Virus record (IMG/VR): IMGVR_UViG_3300017971_000278
Span: 1 to 64,000 of that record
From: a virus
Length of the DNA stretch: 64,000 nt
Reading direction: 5' to 3' (one strand)
Shown here: positions 17,175 to 27,300 of the stretch, piece after piece
How positions within the stretch are numbered: position 1 is the first letter of the stretch
Layout of the letters: every line of letters starts with the position of its first letter
Position numbers and translations under genes: made by a program
Notes under the pieces: model-generated
Told to the model about the DNA's origin: nothing
Seen by the model: the letters and a program-made list of their open reading frames with translations, nothing else
The model's database searches: none

Positions 17175-18811
17175 TAAACAGTTACCCTAAGTGATGAATA
17201 TTCTTCGTTACACCAAACTATCTTCTTCTCATAGTCTACCAGAAAGTAATCATGATATGTTTCAAGTAAATATATTCTTCCGTATTTTTTTAACCAAACA
17301 CGCAAATCAGAATCTAAACCAATATCCTCTGGTGACCTTAATGCAGTAGGCAAAGATAGTTGTATTTCTGGTGTGATAGCAGGAACGAAGAACATAAATT
17401 TTGTTTTAAGTATTTCTGTTGTTTGAAATTTGTCATCAACATATTGAGCTTCCAGTGTAACTATATATTCTCCATTCTTAAGAAAAGTAATTGGAATCTT
17501 CATTTCGTCAAATAACCCATCATACCATTTGATGTTTTCAATCCAAGCAGTTGTAGTAGTTGGAAACAATGTACCATCTTCTGCTATATAATACTCAATA
17601 CCATCAGGATCTCTTAGCGTCCACTGTGTTCTAGATGGAGGATCTAAGATAGCATTATTTCTAGTTCGTATTTCTGTAGTAGCTCCGCGTGTATATATCC
17701 ATGTCTCTGCCCATAGATCAATTTTGGTTTCAGAACTTTCTCCATCCATGTTTTGACAATTGGGAAACTCTAAAGAAGTATCATATACATAAAAGTTATT
17801 GTCATCTACACCATACATAAATTTACTATTTGGTTTTAATACAAAACCATTAAGGTTTACATTTAAGTTATTCTCATCTAAAAGTTCTATCTCATAAAAT
17901 GTATCTTTTTCGTCTACGCCAGCTCTGATAATATCAAAATTACTTACAGTAAAACTTTTACCCAATAAGGTAGAGCCCCATGATCTAGTACCAAGATCAA
18001 TATAGAGTGGTCGCTCTCCACCTTCTGCTGGAACAAAAATATTTTGTGTATCTAAATGTCCATCTTGTGCAAAGGGGAATAGTTCAATTGTGAGATAAGC
18101 AGTAGAATCAACATAGCTAACCATGAAACTTTCTACAGACTCCCATTCGTTTACTGTTTTAAAAGTGCCATTGTATCTTAAAGGAACTGCTTCGGTAAGA
18201 GTTGTACCTTTTCTTGTCGTTCCTGTTATATAACATTTGGGATAATATATTTTGTCAACTGAGCGCTTTTCCCATGTATCATTGTTAGAAATGGTTATAT
18301 ACAAGTGACCATTTATCGGCATTGAGTTAGGGGAAAGACTACTAATATTAGACACAAGAGTTGTAGGTAATACAGACGAGTAGGAATAGGATGTTTCACC
18401 GTTGCGAATCCGTGATGTAATACAATTGTAAGCCAATGTTTCAATATCGTTATTTTCAGCTTGAGTTATTTGTTGTTCTGAACCTTGTATGGTTGCATAA
18501 ACATTCGGTGGTACGTATGTTTTCTCCCCAGAAGAATCTTCTGTGTAAGAGAAAGACATGTCGTCTGGTAGCTGTAGCCAGTGTAATATATCTAAATCAT
18601 TTAAATCTACAGTAGAGGCAAACATATTAAAACGCTCTTGAGTAAGCATTTGTATTGTCTCTTGTATGTATCCAGCAATAGGATTATATAATTGTTGTCC
18701 AACAGACACTGGGCTTTTACGTATCTGTGACCACGGCGGCGCACGATTAAAAAGTCTCTGGGTGACCCATGAACGAGCATATCTATTGCTAGGATAAGTA
18801 CCTAATACCAT
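17174..18811 (-). CDS. Baseplate-associated protein
   Basis: 545 residues, ATG at 18811 overlapping the stop of the J-like gene by one base, with GAGGTAA upstream. The N-terminus has a recognisable pattern: Arg-Ser-Trp-Val-Thr-Gln-Arg-Leu-Phe-Asn-Arg, then Pro-Pro-Trp-Ser and Val-Gly-Gln-Gln-Leu-Tyr-Asn-Pro, then helices ending Asp-Leu-Asp-Ile-Leu. I believe this N-terminal arrangement recurs in baseplate proteins of other large phages, but I cannot name a family. From ~residue 110 onwards it is beta-rich with possible Ig-like domains (~380-480). Coupling to the J-like gene supports a role next to the wedge, probably attaching peripheral structures. Confidence 0.8.
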   Translation of the reverse strand: MVLGTYPSNRYARSWVTQRLFNRAPPWSQIRKSPVSVGQQLYNPIAGYIQETIQMLTQERFNMFASTVDLNDLDILHWLQLPDDMSFSYTEDSSGEKTYVPPNVYATIQGSEQQITQAENNDIETLAYNCITSRIRNGETSYSYSSVLPTTLVSNISSLSPNSMPINGHLYITISNNDTWEKRSVDKIYYPKCYITGTTRKGTTLTEAVPLRYNGTFKTVNEWESVESFMVSYVDSTAYLTIELFPFAQDGHLDTQNIFVPAEGGERPLYIDLGTRSWGSTLLGKSFTVSNFDIIRAGVDEKDTFYEIELLDENNLNVNLNGFVLKPNSKFMYGVDDNNFYVYDTSLEFPNCQNMDGESSETKIDLWAETWIYTRGATTEIRTRNNAILDPPSRTQWTLRDPDGIEYYIAEDGTLFPTTTTAWIENIKWYDGLFDEMKIPITFLKNGEYIVTLEAQYVDDKFQTTEILKTKFMFFVPAITPEIQLSLPTALRSPEDIGLDSDLRVWLKKYGRIYLLETYHDYFLVDYEKKIVWCNEEYSSLRVTV

Positions 18812-20070
18812 TACTGATTACCTCTTGTAAGAAATTGAATACCTCTATGCCTACCACTAGTTTCTAAAATAACTCTTTCGTTGTATAAAGGTTCTACTTC
18901 ATCACCTGTAAGTATATTCCTAACTGTTCCTTCTGATACAGGATCAGTCCTATATCCATATATTTCTTCAAACTTATTAACCGTGCTTGCTCCAATACTA
19001 AAAGCATAAGGTGTAGAGTTCAACATTTTATCTATAAGATCAGAGAATATAACAGTTTCGCCAATGTCAGTTTGATTCAAGTAACTCTCAACTGCATTCC
19101 TCATGTCTTTATATCCTTGTGCTATTTGTGTAGAAGTAGCTTTTGGATTCCAAGAAACCGAAGCTATTAATTCTATTCCTATTGGCAGCGGCGCTAAAAC
19201 AAAAGGACGTATACCATAGCCACTAACCAGTTGAATTGCACTAGCAACTTCTTGTAGTAACCTTGGGCTCGTTGTTGGAGTAAAACCTTTAACATAAATA
19301 GAGTATGTTCCAGGTCCCTGTTCACACATAACTTCAGTAATATCATTAACACCAGGAATACTAAGAGCAGCTAGTCTAATTGCAGCAAATACAGCAAGAT
19401 TCTTTGCCGCGAAAACTTGTGATAATCTATAGCGGTAAGAAGAATCACTTTCTCTATCTTCACCGTTGGAAATAGCGTATCTATTTGTGCATTTTAATTT
19501 AGACAAATCATTTAATGTATAATTGGTAAAAGAATGTTGGTTCAAAACATTCCTTGGAACGTCAGATCCAAGCCCTTCAATGACTGCCCTTACCGGGGCA
19601 TATACGAAAGACTGACCAGCGAGACAAACCACATCTGCAGTGGTGTTGTATTGTATTACAGGTTGGGACTCAATACCTGGAGTAATAACAGTGCCATCAT
19701 AGGGGACTGTTTGAACTGTAGTTCCGGAAGGTATACGTATGTCATTGGCATTGTTTATGTCACCAAACGTACCAGTAGCAACATAAAACATAAAGTTGCC
19801 ACCTTCTGATTCTGCATGTGTAGACTCATGTCTTGGCAGATTCATCATGTCGCCAAAGAAATCTAAGAATTTACCATCAGCATATTTAATAAATGCTTGC
19901 ATGAGATTGATGTCGAAGATCCTGTGTTGGCCTTCTTGCTCTTGCGCGGCAGTATCAAGTAGAAATCTTGTTTTAGATCCAGGAGCAAGTTGCGTTATAT
20001 TTGTTTCAGCGCTTAATCGCTCTAAAGAATCCGATACAATTTCTCTTCGTGTTCTTTCGAAAAATACCAT
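18811..20070 (-). CDS. Baseplate J-like protein
   Basis: 419 residues, ATG at 20070 with GTAGGAG upstream. Baseplate_J proteins (P2 gpJ, T4 gp6 core) form the wedge ring of contractile tails. Supporting features: an N-terminal helical region with Ala-Asp-Gly-Lys-Phe-Leu-Asp-Phe-Phe-Gly, a Pro-Ser-Gly-Thr-Thr-Val strand near residue 120, a middle Ala-Pro-Val-Arg-Ala-Val and Gly-Ser-Asp-Val-Pro-Asn-like turn, then Glu-Asp-Arg-Glu-Ser-Asp-Ser-Ser-Tyr-Arg-Tyr-Arg with Ile-Pro-Gly-Val-Asn-Asp. The order matches the gpJ family. It directly follows the gp25/W-like gene, as in P2-like and SPO1-like baseplate operons. Confidence 0.92.
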   Translation of the reverse strand: MVFFERTRREIVSDSLERLSAETNITQLAPGSKTRFLLDTAAQEQEGQHRIFDINLMQAFIKYADGKFLDFFGDMMNLPRHESTHAESEGGNFMFYVATGTFGDINNANDIRIPSGTTVQTVPYDGTVITPGIESQPVIQYNTTADVVCLAGQSFVYAPVRAVIEGLGSDVPRNVLNQHSFTNYTLNDLSKLKCTNRYAISNGEDRESDSSYRYRLSQVFAAKNLAVFAAIRLAALSIPGVNDITEVMCEQGPGTYSIYVKGFTPTTSPRLLQEVASAIQLVSGYGIRPFVLAPLPIGIELIASVSWNPKATSTQIAQGYKDMRNAVESYLNQTDIGETVIFSDLIDKMLNSTPYAFSIGASTVNKFEEIYGYRTDPVSEGTVRNILTGDEVEPLYNERVILETSGRHRGIQFLTRGNQ

Positions 20071-20080
20071 TTGTCAACTC

Positions 20081-20521
20081 CTACTGTATAAAATATGCGT
20101 GATTTTCAGAATAATTATACAAAATATTAATACCAAGATATTCACTGCCAGCGTTTTGCGCAGTAGCAATTACCTTGATAGTTATTCTCAACATAAGTTT
20201 GTCATTCTCAATTGGTGCATATCTTACTTGTACATCAGCATTATGAACAAGACCGTTTCTTGTAATAGAAGATATGATTCTAGTTTTAACAGCTTCTGCG
20301 GTAACCTTGTTGTTTGGTTCTCCAACATAATCTGACAAGCTAGCTGATATATCAGGGTACAATCTCCAATCGCCAACTTCTGATTTAATACGACTACGTA
20401 TCTCTTGATAGATAGATCTTAGTGGGTCTGCATAAGTATCCATAATATCGCCATCATGGCCAATAACTAAGTCTCCTCGTCCAGTCCACATAAGGTCTGT
20501 TCTGTCATAGATTTGTGGCAT
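20081..20521 (-). CDS. gp25/W-like baseplate wedge protein
   Basis: 146 residues, ATG at 20521. The family (T4 gp25, P2 gpW) is a small lysozyme-like-fold wedge component that initiates sheath assembly. The protein shows an Asp-Leu-Val-Ile-Gly-His-Asp-Gly-Asp start, a helix Leu-Arg-Ser-Ile-Tyr-Gln-Glu-Ile-Arg, a Trp-Arg-Leu-Tyr-Pro turn, and a helix Thr-Ala-Glu-Ala-Val-Lys-Thr-Arg-Ile before the terminal strands. Length and order fit gp25/W/DUF2634-like proteins. The next gene is baseplate J, the usual partner. Confidence 0.85.
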   Translation of the reverse strand: MPQIYDRTDLMWTGRGDLVIGHDGDIMDTYADPLRSIYQEIRSRIKSEVGDWRLYPDISASLSDYVGEPNNKVTAEAVKTRIISSITRNGLVHNADVQVRYAPIENDKLMLRITIKVIATAQNAGSEYLGINILYNYSENHAYFIQ

Positions 20522-20523
20522 AT

Positions 20524-20871
20524 TTACGCAGCTCCAGCAGCAATCGTTCCACCAATTATAGCACCCATCATAGCAACTTGCTTAACAAGATTAACTACTT
20601 GTTTAACAGGAGGATCGATCATATACATTGCACTAGGCGTTGCCATTGTTGATGGCAAGATACCCATTACAGAAGTTTGAAATGTGAATAAACCACCTAT
20701 GCGAACCTGATTAGGACTCGAAACAATACTCATTGGTCCTGCTATAGAGGTACCACGTTCGTCTACCATTATTCCATTATCTTCAGCTGCTGTTAATCTG
20801 ACTGATTTTTCAGATACAACAATACCCGAATCAGAGGACGGATGTGATTTTATAGTTTTTGGATCTGCCAT
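20524..20871 (-). CDS. Small baseplate-region protein of unknown function
   Basis: 115 residues, ATG at 20871 after GAAGGAG. The N-terminal half is beta-rich (Gly-Ile-Val-Val-Ser-Glu, Gly-Ile-Met-Val-Asp-Glu, Gly-Thr-Ser-Ile-Ala-Gly), suggesting short repeating strands. The C-terminal ~35 residues are hydrophobic and Gly/Ala-rich (Val-Asn-Leu-Val-Lys, then Gly-Ala-Ile-Ile-Gly-Gly-Thr-Ile-Ala-Ala-Gly), which could be a membrane-active or hydrophobic-core segment. It could act near the spike, like PAAR-type tips, but no PAAR motif is visible. Function unknown. Confidence 0.75.
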   Translation of the reverse strand: MADPKTIKSHPSSDSGIVVSEKSVRLTAAEDNGIMVDERGTSIAGPMSIVSSPNQVRIGGLFTFQTSVMGILPSTMATPSAMYMIDPPVKQVVNLVKQVAMMGAIIGGTIAAGAA

Positions 20872-20900
20872 ATTTATTTTCTCCTTCTAATATTATACCA

Positions 20901-21341
20901 TTACATCATGCCAGAGCCTGGAGGGGCATACGCAACGCCCTTCGCAACAAGCTCATTTGCCGTAGCAACAGCTTCGTATCTACCACTTTTTAATTGTTGC
21001 AATCTTCTAGTTATCAAAGCAACACCATTACTTACACTAGTGCCGTGATAAAACACTATAACTTCCCATGACTCTGTTTCTCCACCTGTCATGTTGGCAG
21101 GAGAACCATAAAACATAGCAAGCTGATCTTCTGTACCTATAACAGGAATAGGACCAGTTTCACCAACAATATTACCATTGTTATCTAGTAGACTCATAGT
21201 GAAGACATATAAATCTTGGTATGATTTTTTAATAATAGCTCTTGCTGTTTTAAAACGATCTACATCTAAATGATCAGTCTTGCTGATTACTTGATTAATC
21301 TTTTTGCCAAATTGTGTATGTCCACCAATCTTACCAGGCAT
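20901..21341 (-). CDS. Small baseplate-region protein of unknown function
   Basis: 146 residues, ATG at 21341 overlapping the stop of the giant hub gene (TAATG), with GGAGG seven bases upstream. The first half is basic with a helix (Phe-Lys-Thr-Ala-Arg-Ala-Ile-Ile-Lys-Lys). A central beta hairpin follows (Tyr-Val-Phe-Thr-Met-Ser-Leu-Leu-Asp-Asn-Asn-Gly-Asn-Ile-Val-Gly), and the C-terminus is helical. It lies between the hub and a 115-residue protein, as small hub-completion proteins do. Coupled translation with the hub supports partnership. No family recognised. Confidence 0.75.
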   Translation of the reverse strand: MPGKIGGHTQFGKKINQVISKTDHLDVDRFKTARAIIKKSYQDLYVFTMSLLDNNGNIVGETGPIPVIGTEDQLAMFYGSPANMTGGETESWEVIVFYHGTSVSNGVALITRRLQQLKSGRYEAVATANELVAKGVAYAPPGSGMM

Positions 21342-24300
21342 TATGCTTCCTCCAGTCCACCAGTTGCGTCTGCGCCAAATAACTCATAAAAACCTTTTTG
21401 AGTATTAACAGAGGTTTCAAATATTTTCTCTGAAAGATCAAACCTATCCCATGCATCACTAAGATCATCCCAGTATTGATTCCATTTACCCTCGTATTGT
21501 AAGATCAATGAAGTATGATTAGGACCAAGAGAATTACTTAAGAATGGTTTACCACCAAGAGTTAATGGGGTTGCTAATACAGGAGCACCATCTTGTGTCC
21601 ACATTGCAAATTTAACGCCCGCACTCAAAGCAAGAAAACTAACAGTCTTAAGGGCATTGTATCCAGGGATTACAGCGCCAAGTGCAAAGTCTCCATAAGT
21701 ATACGACATTGCAGATGCTGCGACATCAAATACACTGGCAGTATAATAATCATTTGTTTCAACACAAAGGTCTGGTTTTATTACAGAAACATATCCTGTA
21801 TCACGATTAAATATATGGGTAACAGCTCCTACTTCGACAGGTCCAGTCATATTAATAGATGCGTCATTAATAAAACAAACATCATAAGGTTTAATATTTT
21901 CATCACCTATAACAATTAATTCACCTTTATAGGCGTCTCTTAATGTTGTTGCGAAAATACCTTGGGCATATTTTCTTGCCATATCAGTAGTAACACAAGA
22001 AGGGTATTCTGCAACATAAGATCTAATTGAAGACTCTGGTATATTCTCATCAAGCTTAACAGCAAAAACACCTGCTCCACCCCTGTGAACTTTCTCAACA
22101 TGCTCTACCACATCATCAGCATCATCATCAGTTATACTTCCTTCTTCTTCTGTGTAGTATATTTCTACTTCATTGTATGTACCATCAACAGATGTGCTAA
22201 TCTCATTCTTTAAGATATGGTGATAACTGTCAAAATAGTGATAATTTCTAAACGGTACATATCTACCAAACAACTCACCAAGTGCAAATCCAGTGTCGTA
22301 TCTAGAACCAGAGGTAAGAATATCGTTTACAAAAGCAGCTCCAAGAGTTGGAGAGCCACTAACAAATTTTTGTAAGTCATTAAGAAGACCTTTTTCTAAT
22401 AGTCCATCGCCAGTAAAAATATTCCAAACATTATTGCGTAGTTTTGTTATTTCATTTTTTGCGCCACGAGACAAAGCAACTTCCATTTCACTTGGTGGTC
22501 TACTCCAATAGTGTTGCATTTTACTACCAAAAAACATTGTCATTCTTGGTTCGTGACCATAAGGAACTGCCATAGATATATATCCAGGATGACGAAGTTC
22601 ATGTTCCTTAAATATTTCCCAAGGTGTTTGTTTTAATGGACGATACGCACAGGCGTTGTTCCAAAATGTATCCCAAGTTGAAGCATAGGTAGCAGGAGAT
22701 GGAGCATATATATTGTCATCTTGTGGATAGTTTAAGAATTGGTATCTATTAAACACACTTTCTAATCCTCTTGTAGACCATTCTGAAAGTATATTCCTTG
22801 GTGTTAATCCAGCAAGCAGACTATCTCCTCTTCCGCCTGTCCATGAGTGTCTTGCAGATGCAGGGTTTGCGCGATGATATCTATCTTGTCTACCAAAGTT
22901 TGCTATGGAATCTTGTATGATCGCGCCGGATAAAGCTTGCTGAGATGAATAGAAAACAGGACCATCCTCTAAAGGACCAAGCTGAACAGATTCTAATTCA
23001 GCACCATATCCTTGACAATGAATTTCAATAATCTTACCGTTCTCTGCGAGAGCAACTTCAACAACTTGTCCTAGAAACCTTGTTTTTAAATGGTTTGGAT
23101 TGGCTGCATACCCAAGACGAATTTGTACTTTAACACCATCTTGTAGGATCATTTTCTCAAAAGGGTGTTCTTGATCAGTGTCAGCAAAAATACCTTGTCG
23201 TTCTGCATCTTTGCCATACTTATTGACATCTTTGTCACTCTCACCAAATCTTCTTCGTAACAACAAACCACCTATATTGGTCATTCGTATTACAGCCATA
23301 GATGCAGCTATCTCTCTATCTTCGTGTATTTTGATTTCTTGTATAGCAGAGTAACTATAAAAATCATGAAAGGCTTTTAAGTGGCCACCACCAGCAAAGT
23401 CTGACTGTGCAGTGTCATCCTCTATAAAGAAGATTCTAAAAGTAGGGAAAGCCCTACGCATAGATAAGTCATTACGTTTTTTAGCTAGTGCAGTTTTAGA
23501 TGCTACTTGAGCTATACGTTTCTTTTCTTCTTTTTCTGCGTTTTCGGTAATAAAATGAGAATATTTTAACGCTCTCGTGTCTGAAAATATTGCCTCAGCA
23601 GTATTGCCTATTGCTTCTGCGTTATCAGTAATATCTGCGATAGCATTTAAGGCAGCAGTTGCTCCAGGAACAAGAAAAGCCATAGCACCCAAAGCACGTG
23701 CACCAAAGCCAAACAGATCAACTGCAGATACACCAGGAATAATATCTTTAATATCATACCTATCTTTTTCTCGTTCTTCAGCTGTAGAGCTAAAAGTAGC
23801 CCCACCATCTTTTGTAGTGGCTAAACGATTATTGCCTTTAGTAGAATCACCAGGTACAGAAGTACCTTCTAGATCATTTCTTGCTTCTATATTATTAGCA
23901 AGTCTGTCTTTTGCAGGGTCAAGTGCTTTGCCAGCATAAGCTGCATCAACAGGTTCCAGAAGTGGATTTGGACCAAATGCAAGAAGCTTATTCGCTTCAC
24001 CATACAGTGACTCTATAAGATTTGCATTGTACTTCTCGCCTACTCCTGAATCCCACTGTCTGTTTTCACGTATATATGGAGACAGTCTAGTGATAGCATC
24101 TAGGTATTTAAAGTTAGCACCTGATTTACTGTCTGCTCCATATTCTGTTGATACTTTCTTTTCCCATGAAGAGTAGCCATTGTTTACTGTATCAATGTCA
24201 TCCCTACGTGTATATATTGGTTCCCAAGCTTTTCCACCATTTTGAAAATAATTCCAATAATAACTAAGGTTTCTTTCGCCTTCTGATCTTTTGTGTTCTG

Positions 24301-27300
24301 ATGCTCTCTGTTCTAATATCTTTGGTAAGTTCTTTGACAAATAAGAACCACCAAGAAAAGATCCTTCTATGTATCTTTCTACAGATGCATAGGTATTGTT
24401 TACGTGATTCTCAAGACGCAACTCCATATTTTGACTATCTGTCATATTGGCAATTAATGGATCTTCACTAGAGTCATCATACACATAGTATTCTGGTGGC
24501 AAAGCAACTAGCGTACCAGGAAGATTTGGCATATGCATATCTTCATAGCATGAATTGATATTAGAAGCTACGAAGCCTATTGTGTCTTCTAGTACACCAG
24601 GAAAGAATCTACGCATATTCTCTTCGTCATTCATATATGTTTTAAACCTACGATAGATAGCATTCATTTCAGATGTCCATCTACGGAACACTTTACCGTG
24701 TGTTACATTTGTTTTTTGACCACCGTTATATCTAAAATCACCCCTGGTTTCTTTTAGTTTTTCTTCTGATATATTAATGGTATCTATTGGGTTTTCATGA
24801 TGATATGGATTAGAAGCATCATAATAATCACGAGCAATATTACGTTCGTCACTATGAATGTTTTCTACTCTACCATTCATAACGTGATCAGCGCCCCACT
24901 TCTTATATACGTCTTGCCACGTGAGTTCGCCTTTTGTACTTCTCTTCCATGCTATTGGTGGCATTTCTTCGTCAAGTCTTTTACAAATATCAACTGTATC
25001 AACAAGTAGTTTACCTAACCATTCTGGAGTGCCATTGACAGTCGTATAAGTTTTACCTGCAGAATCCGGATTGTATTGTACTAGGTTAGAATCCACACTA
25101 ATATTTGAAGTTATTTTATTAGAACCAATTTTAATATGTCTCATAAGCGCTCTAATGATTTTTTGCTTCTCACTTATAGTGGTGGCAAATTTATCTTCAA
25201 ACTGCTCACTAGCAAAATCTTGTGCAATAAACTCTATAATCAATTGATGTTTGTCTACACTCTCAGGAGCACTAACGTCTGCTGCATCAACAATGATTAC
25301 ATTTTTTATACCAGAAAGAGCTAGTATTGTATTTTGTCCACCGCGCCGGAAGAACGTATTAACTAATTCTATTGCACCAGATCCTTTTATAATAGAAGTG
25401 AATTGATTAGAATTATTAACAGCTTTTGAGAATAACTCTTTAAGAATATTAGCAGAGCGTTTTCCTTCTTTGCCAGCAAAGGTTAATACTATTTGACCAG
25501 TTTTATTACCCGCTCCGAGGAATTGGTAAGTATAATATGGCTGGCTTGTGAGTTTCATAGGAGCAATCCTATGTCCAAATGTTGTAGATATACTAGAACA
25601 AACTATATTTTTTAGTGCATTGCCAAAATTCTGAACTTCAGGATCACTGGAAATATTTAATTGTATATCCCTGTAAAATACATTTCTTACCTTTTGGTCG
25701 TCATAATAATAATGCCAACCATCGGCAGCCTGTTTATCTATCCATTTTTCTCTTGCTAATGGATCGTGTTTACTTGTGTTGTTTAACTTTGCTTGTAACG
25801 CTTTATACTCGGCTTCAGTTTTTGCTTCTTTGAGTATACGTTGTTTCTCTACCTGCTCAAAAACACTACCTTTATAGCTGGCAGTTTCTTCTTGTTGGGT
25901 GCGACGATCAGACTTTATATCATTTTCGTTGTGAATAGTATCAACGTCATCATCTATTTCTGTACTAGTACTTTGTTCAATGCCATATTTTTTTGTAAAG
26001 TAATTATGTAAGTAAGATTGATCACCTTTTATATATTGTGATTTCTTATTTGGGTAAGAAAGATCTATCCATATAGCATCAGTTGGGCGAGTATCAATAT
26101 GAACGAATTTAGAATTTGGATAAAAACCCTTTCCTGATCTTTTTAAGTTGTCTTTTGCCCAGGCAAAAAGATCTTCATTCGGCACGCCTTTGATAGTAAG
26201 ATCCATAGCATCCCCAATTACATGTTTGCGCACTTTGTTTGGCTTAGGGTCTTTTGTATAAAATTTATTTGTTGCAGGGTTAATTTTTCTCATCCAACCA
26301 GGGTCTCGTATACCAGAAACAAATGTAATAGTACGACCAGGATAATGATTAGCTATTTTTGCAAACAGCTTAATAAGTTCTTTTGATAAAAAGATAGACT
26401 TATTAGCTGTAAGCTTTCTTTTGTCTGCAAGCTTTGAAAGCTGATAAATTGTATCTGTCGGTATTTCTCCTTTTTCGTTTAACAAAGGAACAGAAATTGT
26501 TTTGCCAGATGCTTTATTTTTGAATCTTATTTTTCTCGTAGGGTCTACAGTGCCAGTATTTTTAGTCAAAGCTTCAATTTGTTTATCTTGCTCAGTCTGG
26601 CTATCGTGTGTTCTAAGTGTATCATCTAATGTTTTTTGGCCAATTAACTTTCTCCAATTCTTAGGAGAATAAAGTTCATCAACATCTTTGTATTTGTAGT
26701 CAATAAGATCTTGTAATGTAGCAGGGCTTTCCGCAAATTGACTATCCGGCGGCATAATTATTTTATATTCTCTGAATTTAAAACCAAGAGAATCTTTGGC
26801 GTCGTCAGTAATAGGTGCAGACATTGACTCTAAATGATTAGCAAAATACATCCAAGCGTCTGACTGTATTGGTAAATTTACAGGAACATGGTGGTTTTCT
26901 GCTGCATAAGTATTTAATATTTTATCTCTAATTTCATTATTTGCCTGATTTGATATTTTAGATAACACAAAATCAGATGACTCATACCCAGACAACTCAT
27001 CTAAATCAATCTGCTCAACTATTGCAGTAGATACTTGTGATTCATCAGATGGTTGAGTGTAACCAGGTAATTTTGCATTGTAATAAAAATGCTTACTAAA
27101 TGGTTTGTAATTAAAATAATGTAATTGTAAATCAAGCACAACCAATCCAACTGTTTCCATTGTGCTACGCAAACTACCTGCTTCTAAAATAAAGATAGTA
27201 GTTTCAAATTCATCAACACCTAATTTTTGTTTTATTGCATTGTTATGTACAAATACCAATGGATGTTTTGTTATCTCTGCCATCAAACGTCTAAGTTTAA

